Assembly: GCA_025617745.1 (NCBI GenBank)
Contig: CM046864.1
Location: 24,469,152 to 24,533,151, forward strand
Source: Heliocidaris erythrogramma
Taxonomy: Eukaryota > Echinodermata > Echinoidea > Camarodonta > Echinometridae
Length of the DNA stretch: 64,000 nucleotides
Reading direction: 5' to 3'
Below, in pieces: positions 47,011 through 59,942 of the stretch (position 1 is its first letter; every line of letters begins with the position of its first letter). Position numbers and translations under genes: made by a program. The notes under the pieces are model-generated. The model saw nothing but the letters and a program-made list of their open reading frames with translations, made no database searches and had not been told where the DNA came from.

Positions 47011-48516
47011 CAGGTCTTCTTATCCTCATGCAGGGTGCGTGCTTTACACAGATGACTGAGAATCTTTTAGTGGTGGTATTCAATCATTAACTATTTTCAT
47101 TCCATGTCTGTGTCTCCGCCAATTCTTATAGACCTATGCGTTCAATGAGCTTATAATAATAGTCTAACATAAAATATAGATTATCTAGATCTAGGCTACG
47201 ATCGATTCTGCAATCTATGATATGTACGGCGCCCCGTCTTCGCCACTAACCAATTCTGACCCCCCCCCCCCCTAAAAAAAAGGACAAAGGACGATAACTT
47301 TTACCTAAAATAATCTCCTGCAGAATAATTGCATTCATTGTTACGTCGTCGCTATCTCAGTCCGACGGATTACGTCAAATCACGGCTCGGCCATATTTCC
47401 TCCTACCCTAAATGATTGTTCTAAGGTGCTATTTTTTTTGTTTAATGGTTTTTTTTTCGGAAAGTTATTGAACTGCTTAACAATTAATGATTTTACGGAT
47501 ATTATAGTTTTCGTCATTCTAACTTATTATATATCTAATCGTTCATGAACACTAGGCCAATCGCGACAGGTCGCCATGTCTGATGTCATAATGTTGACCT
47601 CATCGCGGAAACCCCGCACTATCCTACGGGTCATTGGTTTTTGAATATTATTGCATTATAACAGTCGCCATGTTGAACAATTGCAAAGACCTCATTTTGC
47701 AAGAAAATAAATGTACAAAAATATATCTTACCTTTTGTATGTATTGTTTCTGCTTGATATAGCTCCTCCTCGTCATGTTGAGGTAGTTGCGCTCTTTGTA
47801 CTGACACGCTCCTTTTCTATCATTTCAAACAATTTCAAGTCACAAACATTGAACTGAAAATAAAATTGCAAAAACGAGAAAATTTGTTTTCCACCTCTTC
47901 CACAGAATACAGGCAAAACTTTTGAAAATACATCATGTACATCTGCAAAACAACAGCTCAAAAAACGGCAATACTTCGATACTGTTTTACCGGCAGTATT
48001 ATGAAAATTACTTCACAGGAAGGCGTCCAAATGTTCAAATATTTCATGAAAGTAGGCTGAACTGCATTCCTTTAAAGTTTCGAAATCATTTGGTGGTTCT
48101 GCGATACTTCATTTCCATGCTCTCGTGATTTTCTTCTACAAATAAGACGCAGTCCAAATATATCCATTTAAAAAAGAATTCAGTTTTCAATACCACGATA
48201 CTGCGTCACCTCCCTGCATGCTCATTTGTAGTCTCTCTTTCACGTCCCTCAAATCCAATGATAGTGAGGAGTTTGCGGGTGGTGAATAACAAATCCGACA
48301 ACAACTGATGAGTCATGTGCCGGTGACGACATTTCGAGAAGCAGCATCGATTCTAACATTTGTGAGGGATCTTCAGTCCGACAAAAAACACGTGATCCAT
48401 AGCAGCCACGCTCATCGAAAGGTGGGTTCGAAGTCCAAGCTTCATAATTTACAAAAAATGTCGATGGCGCTCACGTTACAAGCTATATTTCTTCCTGTAT
48501 TCTCCTCTAAGAACAG
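47011..48516. other. No convincing gene
   Basis: A stretch on the minus strand (47853 to 47732) has a good acceptor and donor but no continuous frame; see the rejected items. Otherwise anonymous. Confidence 0.4.
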
Positions 48517-48524
48517 CAAATTGC

Positions 48525-48710
48525 CAGTGGCGGCACCAGGATTTTTAAAGTGGGGGGGGGGAGCAAATGGGGGGCAAAAGAAAATGTTGGGGGGCAGGGG
48601 CAGATGCAGGATTGAGTAAAAGAGGGGGTACAAAAATGAAAGTTTGTCAAAACGTAGACCCGTATTTTTTTGGTCTCGCCAGCTTCTCAAAAAGTCGCTC
48701 AGTGGGAGTG

Positions 48711-48744
<34 letters not shown>

Positions 48745-49019
48745 AGGGGTAGGGACAAAAAAAAATTCGCCAAACTTCAAAAAAACGCTAAGTAAAGGGG
48801 TTATGGGGTCCAGTTTCCCTCCATAATTCCATGACAAGCAAAAAAATAAGCCAAGAAAGACGGCGCCAAGTAAAAAAAATGATTAAAAAAAAAAAAAAAA
48901 TCTTTCATTTTTTTTCACTCCAAAAATTATTGGGGGGGCGGGGGGGGGGGGGGCAAAGCTTCTGGCTGGGGGGGGGGGGGGGGCAAATGCCCCCCCCCCC
49001 CCCCCTGGTGCCGCCACTG
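48525..49019. mobile_element. hAT MITE with perfect 16-bp TIRs and 8-bp TSD
   Basis: Left end 'cagtggcggcaccagg' and right end 'cctggtgccgccactg' are perfect inverted repeats. The flanks caaattgc (48517-48524) and caaattgc (49020-49027) are identical 8-bp target duplications, the hAT hallmark. The interior is dominated by G runs, including about 34 consecutive G near 48712-48742, and has no transposase. A fully intact non-autonomous copy. Confidence 0.95.
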
Positions 49020-49029
49020 CAAATTGCAC

Positions 49030-50756
49030 AGTAATATGATATGCAAACAGTTTATCGGTTATACCCTGACTTATACGGGTTTCCACTGAGAGGTGTTAAA
49101 ATCAATAATAACAGACATTTTTGAGGTCCAATTTTCACACTATGATTGTACAATTATTTATCATAAGTCTAGGCATAAGTGTTGGGTGAAATGTATGCGC
49201 TTCCCATTAGTATCGAATGACAATTATGAACTTGAGGGAAAGAATGGTCTGTATAATAGAAATAATGATAATTACAAATGCATAACGATAGATATAGAGG
49301 TAGTCTAACTTTTTAGGCAATGATATCCCTTGTAAGTTATACATATAAATTAGGATGAGACAAATGCCTCACGAGCTAAATCATGGACATTAGAAAAAAG
49401 GCTCTTGACATTATGATTAGAAAATCGACATTTAGACATTTCAAATGGGATGGCAAACAGAGGCGTAGGGAGCAGTGCAGCTGAAAGAGCTAAATGTAGA
49501 TACTGATAATTCATTTATCATTATGGCACTCTTAGATAATTATAGTGAGGTGAGGTTTTTAGGTATTATTGATGTAATAGTCTGATTTATTCTGAGTTCC
49601 GTCTGTGACCCAAATAAATGGCAATGATAAAATGTCACACCGTTTCCATTTATTGGCCCCATGTAAACCTCTGATTCTAACGGGCTCTATTATTGGCTGT
49701 AGAGATATTCTTGCTTTTTTTCTGACACGCGATACCTACAGCTAGTCTGAAGGGATAGACTGTGTATGACAGTTAACAGAATTTTATAAAGCCCTGAAAT
49801 ATTTGGGCGTAATTTAGGTTTGCCAGTATGGCGTTTTTCAAGAGCAGCTATAGTGTAGTAGTGCCTGTGAATCGCGGTCTACAGTCCTTAACTTCAGACA
49901 CTGTATTACGAGTCATGACTTTAATGGCTTGTGCCTACAAACTACCCTACAACCCCTTCGTACATTCCGGCCAAGTCTGATCAGTCTACTTTCCTGATTG
50001 GTGGATACACTACTCCTAGCTCCCCGTTTTACCGTTAGCGGTGAAACGGGAACAGTGAAGTACATTCAGACACTATAGGGCTCACATAAGTAATTCACGG
50101 CCCCATTCACTCACGTGTTATAACGAAGGCTGTCTATAAGTCATATTTTGAACACCCCTCGGTAGAAACAGACAAAATATAAATATCTCTCAAATAAAGT
50201 ACCTAATTTGGGCACTTTCCGGCGTTAAAAAAAGATATTTAGGCTGAAACAAGGCTAACCGAAATTTCAGCCCATTTGCACATAGAAACAGTGGAAGTGC
50301 ACCAGTGATAAAATAAATCCTTTAAAAATAATAAAAAAGCTAGCCAACTTCGGCTAAGGTGTCAAATTGAAAAGAGTATGTCTATTAAACACCATTTACG
50401 CTTTTTAAATTTACTGAGGACAATCAATCGATTTTATATGAATATTTGTAATCAGTTAATTTCACGGGCATGCATTGCGAGCGGATGAATTTATGTGTGC
50501 CCAGTAAGGTACACCGTCGAAGCTTGCAAATCATTCGTACGCCAGTGGTACTGTTATTATTACTGAGGTTTCTGCTGAAATAACCTGCATTTTCGAGGAT
50601 TTGGCCAACATAAGTTATTCATGTGCTTTGTTGTGAAGTCCAAGGTAAGTGAATCAATTTCTAAATGACTTTCAAGGTAGATTATATCCGTTATTAATAA
50701 TTAAATTCAAGATAAATGACCGCTTTTAGGTTTATTGTACTTTTTTGTCAAATTTC
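49030..50756. other. No recognisable gene
   Basis: AT-rich with a short hairpin 'cccgttttaccg'/'cggtgaaacggg' at about 50022-50051. Nothing else was supportable. Confidence 0.45.
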
Positions 50757-51017
50757 CATGGGTGGTATTCTGAGATTTATTTTATCTTGATTTTAGTGAA
50801 AAGATTTTAATTGTCATATCAACTTGTAAATTGCAACATTTTATTGGTGTTTGCGCAGATGAATTCCGCATACACAGCCACTTTTGAACAGTCATTAACC
50901 AATGATGCGCCATAAGCGTACATTTTGTTATGACATTTTGTTATGACATTTTGTTATGACAATTAAAAAAATTTCACTAAAATCAAGATAAAATAAATTT
51001 CAGAATACCACCCCATG
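50757..51017. mobile_element. Foldback MITE, 260 bp
   Basis: 'ggtggtattctgagatttat' (about 50761) pairs with 'ataaatttcagaataccacc' (to about 51012). Arms are about 60 bp. The right arm is preceded by three direct copies of 'acattttgttatg' (50920-50958). CATG flanks both ends. Confidence 0.85.
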
Positions 51018-51113
51018 TCTTCATGTACGAATAACATTTTCAAGGCTCTAATGAAACTGACTTTCTTTATAATCCGCAATGTTAATAACGGTCCACGTTA
51101 TAAACGTATACAC

Positions 51114-51153
51114 ATGGCGGGAAAAGCCTGCTTGGCTTTACCCGCCATGTGGT
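51114..51153. repeat. Strong hairpin
   Basis: 'cacatggcgggaaaagcc' and 'ggctttacccgccatgtg' pair with one mismatch around a 4-base loop. Confidence 0.85.
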
Positions 51154-51766
51154 TAGCCGGTCTGTTATGATTGGTTGGGACTTCGTCCTTTTATACCAAA
51201 AAGTGTATGGAGGGCACTGATTCCCCCCACCACGCGTGTCCGTACGTGCGTAATTTGTGTGTGCATTTATAGTTGATATGTGTGAGCGATCGGCTCAGCT
51301 GTGGATCATGATATCGTGTGATGTATAAAAGAGGGTGATTCCCTTCCGTATATACCATAAAGGTGTAGCAGCATTGCAAGGACCGGCAAGATATCCTTAG
51401 GCCAATGGAAGTGTAATAACTACTTTGGACTCTACTACTAGACTCATATTCAACGATATTGTCATTCAGTTTTCGGAGGATCTGATTAAGGTGCATTTTT
51501 TATCTCTCATTTGCCTACATCCGAAGTGTGAAAGTAAGTTAAATAATTTTCAGCTCATTTTGATAGTAGGTTATAGCTTTTTACTGAGAATCTAATTTCA
51601 CCGAGAAATATCAGCGGAATCTGACTCGTGATTGGTAATTTCTTCCATTTTTGTAAATCCATGTCTCCTTTCACGGATAATACTAGGGCTCTACTAGTAC
51701 GTTCAGACCAATATTTTCATCAGTACACATTAAAATAATAATCTTCATTATTTTGCTCACTTATAC

Positions 51767-51858
51767 AGGGGCGGATCCAGGATTTTGTATAAGGGGGGGA
51801 GGGCGGCGGCACACAATGCAGGTTTGTCAACTTCTGGAAAAGGGAGACCCGTATTTGG

Positions 51859-51892
<34 letters not shown>

Positions 51893-52085
51893 CTCGCCAG
51901 CTCTCGAAAAGAGCGGGGGTGGTGACATTTTTTTCGCCAGACCTCAAAAATTCACTCAGTGGGGGGGGGGGGGGGGCGTATGGGGGTCCAGTTTCCATCC
52001 ATAATTCTCTGATATGCAAAACAAAATAAAAAAGATAAAAAGGTATTCGTTCTAAAAGGGGGAACAATGCATACTTTTCTTTCAC
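51767..52085. mobile_element. hAT-type MITE fragment with long G runs
   Basis: Left end 'caggggcggatccagg' and interior 'gtctcgccagctctcgaaaa' match the interiors at about 48670 and 23040/25040. G runs of about 30 and 18 occur. No right end was found, so it is probably truncated. Confidence 0.6.
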
Positions 52086-52109
52086 TTATATTGTATATAT
52101 ATATATATA

Positions 52110-52302
52110 TATAAAAGAAGAAGAAGAAAGAACTTGAAAACAAGCAAGTGGTTCGCCATAATGTATCCAACTGTTTATTTTTCCATAACAAACATGAGGA
52201 AGACCCGAGGCACGTGTAGAAAATTTTGTAAAGGAAAACTAAACAGTTGGATACATAAGGCGAACCACTTGATTGTTTTCAAGTTCTTTCTTCTTCTTTT
52301 TG
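52110..52302. mobile_element. Foldback MITE, about 190 bp
   Basis: 'gaagaagaaagaacttgaaa' through 'tatccaactgttta' pairs with 'taaacagttggataca' through 'caagttctttcttcttc'. Arms are about 60 bp with few mismatches, and an (AT)n tract lies just outside the left arm. Confidence 0.85.
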
Positions 52303-54430
52303 TTCTTATTATCCAACACGTGGAACTTTTTAATATATATATATAACAAGGGTCCCAAGTCCTTGTGTTGCCATAAAGCCATTATGGTAATAGCCGGGAG
52401 GGCGCATTGTTATACATAATTTGTATATATATATATATTATATATATAATATATATCCGTGCCATGTTATACCACCAGCCGCTGTCCATATTTTTTCATC
52501 GGCAGATACATTGTCTTGTTGTATTTGAGGGAGTAGAATCACCGTTTACTCGAGGTTTTATTTCTCTACTCAGTTTTGCATTCCATGGCAACTCCATGTG
52601 CATTAATTCTTGCACGAATAACACTTATCTGCTTATAGGGGGCTCTGTCAGTAGGTTGAAACTACATTTCTCGTTAATTCACACTATTAACAATGCCACT
52701 TTGTGTGCATACCTATTTCTACATCCATCCGTGTTTATTCAACAAGCACCTAATACACCATAATCTTTTCTCTTAGTTGATACTACGTCTGTGATATATG
52801 TGAGAAAATGGGTTTCTTCTAAAATTTAGCATTTTCGCGCCAACTCTCTTAAACGTCTCCCCTGACTGGTTGATACTTCCGTCTTTGTGCGTAATTCGCG
52901 GGCTGGTGAGTTGTTCAGGAAACCAGTTAAAGGCGGTTCATATCGCCGGTTTCAATAGAGAAAAATCTGTGTTTGCTGATGCTGCAAAATAGTTCTTGCT
53001 CATACGAAACTAAGTCTAGTCGAAAGTATATTGAGGATCAGCGAAATGTGCTTCTCGGCAAAAATCCGCATATATCGCGGTGATATGTGCAAGTTCTACT
53101 GAATAGCGAACGCGCACATGTTTTGCTCTATGTGTATCCTGCAATCTGATGTGTGTATGTGTGAGGTCGTACCATAGACATATACTTATAGAACAGAGCA
53201 ATTTCATCTTTATAATGGATGACACTTTCATTATTTCGGAGTTCGCGTGGTACTCTACAATGAGGAACAGCAGGAACTTGCAAATAGTTCTTACCCTGTT
53301 GAAATATTACGAGTTAATTCTAAAGACTACGTGGCTAAAATTACTTTCTAAGTAACTGTCATTTTTTTAGTTTCTGTTTAAGCTACTTTGTTCCTCTGCT
53401 TAGCTCTGATTTTTAAAGTAAATGAAGTAATTTTCAACTGATTTCAACCGGAGAAATATTCAAAATCTGGATGCACAAGATTATTTTTCCACCATCTTTG
53501 TATAATCCATGTCTTCTTCGAAGAATAGTACTTTTAGAGCTCTGTCAGGATGTTGAAACTAAATTTTTCATTACTTCCCATCGATTAGAAAGTTCCAAGT
53601 CATATGCATGCCCACTTCTCTATTAACGGCATGTTATGCCATCAGACCCTATTACATTTACCCCCTTTTTTGTCTTTTTGGTTGTTGCAGATACATCGTC
53701 TTTGTTGTAGTTGTGTAGTAGTGAAAAAATTATTTTTCCCGCTTTTCTTCTGTTCGTTATTGTTTTTTATTGTTTTGCGTCCTTGTGTTTGTTTGAGCGG
53801 GGGAGGGGGGGGGGGGTCATACTATGAAAGGCGATAAGACGAGCGGGATCCTTGCACTTACTATAGTATTATGTCTAAGAAATTGTCATAGAAATAGATT
53901 CTTAGATTTATATCATTTTAGGGAACTTTTTTATATTCCTTTAGACTGTGCGAGTGAAGTGTAAATGTAAATAAGGCGTGTTTATTCAGGGGCTTTTGCT
54001 AAACAGTCGGGGTTTCAGATGTTTTCAGTTCACTGAAAGAAAATAAAAATATTATCGTAGGCCTATACAGACAAAAAGAGATAAGAAAGACAAACAAAAC
54101 CATTCCGCTAGATTCACGACAGGTATACCTGTCGAACCGCTGTGGTCAAGTCCGTCAAGATGTATTTAAAAGACTATCTATTTACCATACCCAATGAAGT
54201 TGACACAAAACTAGGGAATATATTTATGAGTAGCAATATAAAACAGAAAAGTGAAATTCTCATATCAAAGAGACAATTGTGGATAACTTCGGGAAATTCC
54301 ATGAGGTTTTTGTTGTTGTTCTTCTTTGTCTTGTTGATGTTGGGTATTTGTACAGTGATGTCCGACTCACGCTTGTACGTCTTTTCCCCAAAAATGGAAG
54401 TATAATAGGTGTAAAAAAAAAGAAACTTAA

Positions 54431-54906
54431 TTGTTAATAACTCAAAAGTTATAAATCGTATCAAACTGAGGTTTTCGCATTGTTAAGTTGAAGGATGACA
54501 ACTTTTTCTGGAGTATACTTTTATTATTATTCTTAAAATAATGCTCTGAATATAACATTAGGCAGTCACTTTAAAAAAATCAATAATTAATTCAGAACAA
54601 GATAATTGCTGTTGAGCGTGGCGGCTAAAATTCCAGAGCATCTCTTTTCACCCAGAGCCATGACACTGGATAGCAGTGTGTTGGCTTGTGTGATACACAA
54701 TGGAAGTGTTGTGTTCTAAATTAATAACTAATCCACCCAGATTTTGTATTTTCTTTTTTCAAAAAGAGAAAATATAATTGAAAATTCAGAGCATTGTTTG
54801 AAGAAAGGTATTTAGAGAAATGTCATGAAAATGACTCCAAATAAATCTGACATCCTTCAAGTTTGCAATGCGTAAACCTCAGTCTGATTCGAGTTATAAT
54901 TTACAA
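54431..54906. mobile_element. Foldback MITE, about 475 bp
   Basis: 'tcaaactgaggttttcgcat' near 54466 pairs with 'atgcgtaaacctcagtctga' near 54869, and the outer 'aactcaaaagttataa' pairs with 'cgagttataattt'. Arms are about 100 bp. The center has no protein. Confidence 0.8.
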
Positions 54907-56255
54907 TCATTGTCAAATAATTTGTGTTGAGTGTGTTTTTTTGCACCACCAGAGAAGATTTGCTCATCAAGATATTCGCTCTCTCTCTCTCTCTCTCTTT
55001 GAGGGAACAAAATTGTCAAACGGACAAGCATTACAGCTGCCGGTTGCTGGCGCTGTGCACTTCGGAAATGAGTGCCTCTTTGACCATGTTGACGTTTGTT
55101 TTTGTGCGATGTTTTCAAGTTTGTTATGGAAAGAATATGGTCTTCATATTATCTACTTCATCACTTGTATCGAAAGTATTTCAGAATTAGGAATGGTGTT
55201 TATTTGCAGGGTTACACTGCAGTATATATGATTTATAATGATACATTTCTGTTGCTTTGTTTCTTTCTTTAGTTAAAAAAAGTTGGCCACAGATCCCTAA
55301 AACAGAAAAATACTTATTTCCTTTTGATGTTTTCTGCACTTTGGTTTTTGTTTTGTCATTTATGTATGTATGTATGTACCAACGCTGTCGAATTATTGTA
55401 ATTGTTAAATGTTATGTTCCTAGAAAGTAAGTTAATAAATGTTAGATATTACCTTGCACTTGAAATATCCAAAAAATATAGATTCCTCTACAAATTAAAG
55501 ATAACACACTTTCATTCCAGTAGGCTTTCTACCAAAGTGGCTTCATTTCCAGTATGTATCGATGCCCTGTACACAAACTGCAGTATCCAGATTCCCAAAT
55601 GATTATTCGACAACATATATGGTTCCATCGGAAAAGTTATACGGTATGTTAGCAAAGGATTCGTTTCAATGGTCATACACAAAGCAACTAGGCTTTCCTT
55701 CGACCAACTTCCATGCCACCAAGAGCAAACACGGAAAATACTAGTAACGATCAAGTATTGATGATACACTGGTACATGCATCAGAATACCGCTTAGACGT
55801 AATCATGGTCATATCGAATTACCGTAGTTAAATAGCGCGAAAGCACAATGCATGACTATTACTCAGTCAGACCGCAGGTTGTATGCAAACAAGCAAAAAG
55901 GGCTGATTTTATTTCCCGTGCCTGAAATGGCACACTCTCTTTGCAACCAGTGTGCCGTTTTGCATGGTCATATTCAAAGTTCATTAACTCCAAATATATT
56001 TATGCTGTGCTCATCAAACTTTCTGGAAAGATAAATGGATAGTTTATCAACGCAGACATACCTTGTTTAAATTATAATTCAAAGAATAAGTAGTTGAAAA
56101 TATGTGATAAAATAGTGAAACAAAACACTTTTCTTTATAAGATTTCAAGTCCATCAAAGACATATAAAAAGTATATGAGCCACTATTAAAACGCATATGT
56201 ATGGAAGAGTTGAAGTTTCATCTTTAACATTGTCATATTCAAAACACCCATACAT
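54907..56255. other. No convincing gene
   Basis: A (CT)n tract at about 54978-54999 and a (TATG)n at about 55365. Several opposing open frames at 55402-55780 have no recognisable motif. Confidence 0.4.
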
Positions 56256-56580
56256 TTATGACAGGGTCAGGATCCAGCAATATTCAACCCAAGTACATAA
56301 TATATCCTTGAAATTGTCAAAACCATAGAATCCTAGCACTGTGATTGGCTGACAAGGCCACCCTGCAAGATTAGGGCGCGATATTTGAAACCACATGCCA
56401 CCTCTTGGATGAACTCTTGACCTCTTGTGCAAACATGGTCCTGGCTGTGACAAATGTGTTGATCTATTTAGGGGAAAGGGCCTGTGAATTAACCCATCAG
56501 AGTGCTGGAATCAACTGTTTGAAGGACACAATGTGTACCTTGGTTACATTTTGCAGGATCCTGACCCTGTCATAAAGTGT
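56256..56580. mobile_element. Foldback MITE, about 325 bp
   Basis: 'atttatgacagggtcaggat' (56256) pairs with 'atcctgaccctgtcataaa' (to about 56577). Weaker pairing continues inward, for example 'gtacataatatatccttgaa' with 'gaaggacacaatgtgtac'. Confidence 0.85.
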
Positions 56581-57486
56581 ACATTGATATTATTTAATTA
56601 TTTGTAAAGTATGCCGTTCACACTCATGTCAAATTCAACCTGGCTCATAATAAAACTATGTGAGTTTTTTACAGGTTTACTTTTCGTTTCGTTTCGTTTC
56701 CATTTTTTGGGTCATAAAATAACATAAGAAAAATAACATATTTTTCATAAACAAATAGAGTATGTCATGAATCTCTAATCCCTCCTCTTTTATTTGATGT
56801 GTAAATCATGACGATCGGTAAATGTTAACTAGTCGATCCATTCATTCATTTGGAAATTGGATGTTCCTTGGGATTCCTGCTCATTATGTATTCAGAAACT
56901 GACCCAGTCAAGCAAAACTGGAAATAAAATAGAGCACTTTTTGGGGACCTGCGATTTGACTGTACTATTCGGATTCATGCACCAATGCCATGGGAGTAAT
57001 TTGTACGACGAATGTCATGAACAATGATTGGTACACAACAAAAATATTTAAAATAAAATAATTAAATCAAAAATAAAAAAGTGACAATAAATATAAAATA
57101 CATGTATATTTAAACCAATAACATATTATAGTCATATAGTGAGCAGTTCAAAGCCACCGAGAAAAGAAAATAGATTATAATTATTAAACCTCAATTATGC
57201 CTCATGTAAAAGTGATCGAAACATTCAGCAGTAGAACATGTAGGCAAATAAATATAATTTTCAGACCATGGGCATTTTTTGGGTTGTTGTTCAAATTAAT
57301 CATTGCATGGTTTACATCATTGAAGGTAAATACTTATGAAATAAAAATACGAAGTGTTTTACTTAAAATTCAACTTGGGAATATTTCTTGCATTTCTATA
57401 ATATGTACTTATGTTTTCGAAGGATTAACAAATATATTCACACAAAAAAACGGTTCCCTTTTTTCACGAAGTTGATTTTTTTTTTC
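56581..57486. other. No recognisable feature
   Basis: AT-rich DNA ending in a T run, the site of the following element. Confidence 0.45.
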
Positions 57487-58026
57487 TACCCCCGCCAAAC
57501 GAAGTTTGAAGGGGGTATACTGGAATCAGTCGATGGTTGGGCGGTCGGGCGGGCGGGCGGGCGGTCGGGCGGTCGGGCGGGCGGTCGGTCGGTCCGTTGC
57601 AAATCTTGCGGATCGAACTACTTCCTCAGTTTTTGACCGAAAGTCATGAAATTTGGTACACACATTGGTCTTGGTGGGAAGATGTGCAAGACATATTTTT
57701 CGGATGAGTCGGAATCTGCGTTGCCATGGTAACGGCATATTTATGGCAGAAAATCAAGGAAACACCTTGCGGATCGAACTACTTCCTCAGTTTTTGACCG
57801 AAAGTCATGAAATTTGGTACACACATTGGTCTTACTGGGAAGATGTGTACAACATATTTTTTGGATGTGTCGGAAGCTGCGTTGCCATGGAAACGGCATA
57901 TCTATGGCAGTAAAACAGGGAAAAATCTTGCGGATCGAACTACTTCCTCAGTTTTCGACCAAAAGTCAAGAAAGGCTGTTCTCACGGGGCGGGGGTATTA
58001 ATCATCATCTTCAGTGATATTTCTAG
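57487..58026 (+). mobile_element. Helentron-like non-autonomous element (HINE), family 3
   Basis: The 5' end is a nested hairpin: outer TACCCCC/GGGGGTA around CAAAC-gaa-GTTTG (57496-57508). A (CGGG/CGGT)n microsatellite (about 57540-57590) follows, then about 2.3 tandem core units of about 160 bp ('cttgcggatcgaactactt' near 57606, 57767 and 57927). The terminal 'tacccccgcc' is repeated inverted as 'ggcgggggta' (57988-57997). The element closes with TTTCTAG followed by T. Same plan as the elements at 9238 and 30480, but a different primary sequence. Confidence 0.72.
57720..57733. promoter_or_regulatory. RFX X-box consensus in HINE core unit 1
   Basis: GTTGCCATGGTAAC matches the palindromic X-box bound by RFX factors. 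The second unit has GTTGCCATGGAAAC at 57881-57894, one change away. The sequence match is exact; occupancy is unknown. Confidence 0.5.
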
Positions 58027-58402
58027 TTTTATTGGTGAATTTTCTTTTTTTTCTTCTAGAATTTGAACCATAAAAGATAATTTTTCGCTTTTATGTTTTC
58101 GGTTGGCGAAAGCAAATTGTTTTCAACTCGTGAGACTGTTGCCTACCAACTACGCCAGGTCTTTTCCGACACATGCCCGTGAATACTAATTGCGGAGGGG
58201 TAGGGAAACGGTAGCCTGACCTATATACAGATCAGGATTTTGAACTGCAGCAAGTGGACACAAGATGTAAAAGAGCTGTAAAAGAGGGAAATATATATAT
58301 ATATAATATATATATAATGGCGGCCTTATTCTATTCCGTCTTATACATGAGGTTAAAATAGGCTGGGACTAAGGCTAACGACGACACTTATCCTAATATC
58401 AC

Positions 58403-58803
58403 TATAGAGTACCGAAGTGTGACGTCATCAAATTTTGATTTTTATATTTCAGTATTTTTATGACCATATTTAGGTAGAGCATGATGGAAAACGTTCACAC
58501 ATCAAATTTGACATGAATCAGTTGATGGTGGCCCAATGTATGGCTATATGAATATCTAATTATCCCCATTGAAGTCGGTGTAAATTGGCCTGGTTCGTAA
58601 CAGTTTAGAACCAGGCCAATTTAACACTGACTTCAATGGGGCTAAGGAGGTATTCATGCGGCCATATCTCGGGGCCCAATGAGCCAATTGCCATAAAATT
58701 TGGGATCTGGATGTTTTTCACCATGTTCCTTTGAGATATGGTATAAAAAATGTAAAAATGAAAAAATAGCTTTTTGTGACGTCATCACTTTGGTACTCTA
58801 TAT
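58403..58803. mobile_element. Foldback MITE with CRE sites in both ends
   Basis: Ends 'tatagagtaccgaagtg' and 'cactttggtactctata' are inverted. Each end carries the full CRE TGACGTCA (58420-58427 and 58777-58784). A center hairpin pairs 'gtaaattggcctggtt' with 'aaccaggccaattta'. TA or TATA is the likely target. It lies about 0.5-0.9 kb upstream of the first coding exon of the IgSF gene. Confidence 0.85.
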
Positions 58804-59327
58804 ATCCTGACACCTTATATTTTTAAAGTAAACAGTTTTTACATACGGTAAGTAGGCCTACAGAGAATCGGTAGCTATTTTGGACGCCATCTTGGGTTTC
58901 TGGGTGTCCTAAACAAGAAAGGCCGTTTTACTTGGTTGAAATTGATTGTTGCGCCCCCCCCCCCCCTCCCCAGCTATTGATACCCAAATTACATCTTTCC
59001 AGGCGGATATGTAATTATTCATGGCAGCCACTTTGGATCCCACTTTGAAAATAACAATTTTTTCAAAGTTCGGTTTTCTTAGACAAAAAATTCGTTAAAA
59101 ATCTTTATTCTTCTTTATTCTTTTCTTTCCCCGCTTTTTTGTTGTTGTTTGTTTTGTTTAGAGGATGGGGTCGTTTGAGTTATTTGGGTTATTGAGCTGA
59201 TGTTTCCTCTCATTGACTAGTCTGGGCAGTCAGGCGTCTTACAAAGTCTGTCGTCATTTGCAGTTTCACGTAATCAAACAGGGTGTTTTTTCATCTCTTC
59301 ATCTCTCTATGTGCAGGTGTGTAACGT

Positions 59328-59400
59328 ATGGCAATGATGTTGAAGCATCTCGGTACTACCTTGTACATCGCTTGTGTACTACTTTGGCAGTTATGTAAAG
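59328..59400 (+). CDS. IgSF gene, exon with start codon and signal peptide
   Basis: Encodes 24 residues, MAMMLKHLGTTLYIACV then LLWQLCK: a short basic start followed by a hydrophobic core, as in a secretory signal peptide. The donor is AAAG|gtaaag, phase 1. Just upstream a pyrimidine-rich stretch ends in 'gtgcag' at 59316, so this exon probably begins at 59317 with an 11-base leader after a 5'-UTR intron. It joins in frame to 59943: the split codon gives Gly and the mature chain starts near LQVEMD. The exon is short and was found by linking splice sites and frame with the Ig exons downstream. No promoter was identified. An alternative start is the next Met at residue 3 or 4. Confidence 0.75.
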
Positions 59401-59942
59401 GTAAAGGTTTTTTTTGCAGCCAGCCAATCAATTGCTTTGCTGAAATCAGTTGCTTTTGAGCTCCTTCAACCCGGCGACCATACAAACAACGACATTGGCG
59501 CGTTTGTAGCTACCGCTTGCTGGCTGAAAATATCGTAATTCCAATGACGTCACAATGATGTATAGTATACTATTCTTTAGATAAACCTAAATATTGAAAG
59601 GTGAGGTATATTAAATGGCATATACACAACCTTTATCATAAACATCGGCTAAATCTATGGGCGTCATTGCGATAATATTATTTCATTTTGGACTGCGTCC
59701 CTTGCGAAATGTAATTATTAGTCACCTCAATGCCATAGATATCTCCAGAATCTATCGAGGCAAGTGGCTTAATGTGTGTGTGTGTGTGTGTGTGTGTAAG
59801 TGCGTGATTGTTGCTAATATACATTACAGTGCTCTAAAAAGAGCAATTGTCACAAATTTTAAGGTCTGTTTCATGGGGGGTGGGGTAGTTGTATCTTCGT
59901 TTACCATCTGAATGTTACATTCTTATTCCCCCTTTTTAAAAG

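Larger units (their letters stand above)
51500..53700. repeat. Cluster of related dispersed repeats
   Basis: The block at 51500-51660 ('gaagtgtgaaagtaagtt', 'aggttatagctttttactga') also occurs at about 1595-1750. Within the cluster, 52480-52690 and 53520-53730 share the order 'gttata.cacca', 'cagatacatcgtctt' and 'gctctgtca.gttgaaact' in diverged form. Element ends were not defined. Confidence 0.55.

Noticed and set aside
47732..47853. Minus-strand exon candidate with acceptor 'ttttattttcag' and donor AAAAG|gtaaga
   Set aside because: Splice sites look good but every frame has a stop within it; no homologous protein recognised.
55402..55781. Opposing open frames near 55.5 kb
   Set aside because: Overlapping on both strands with no motif or splice support.
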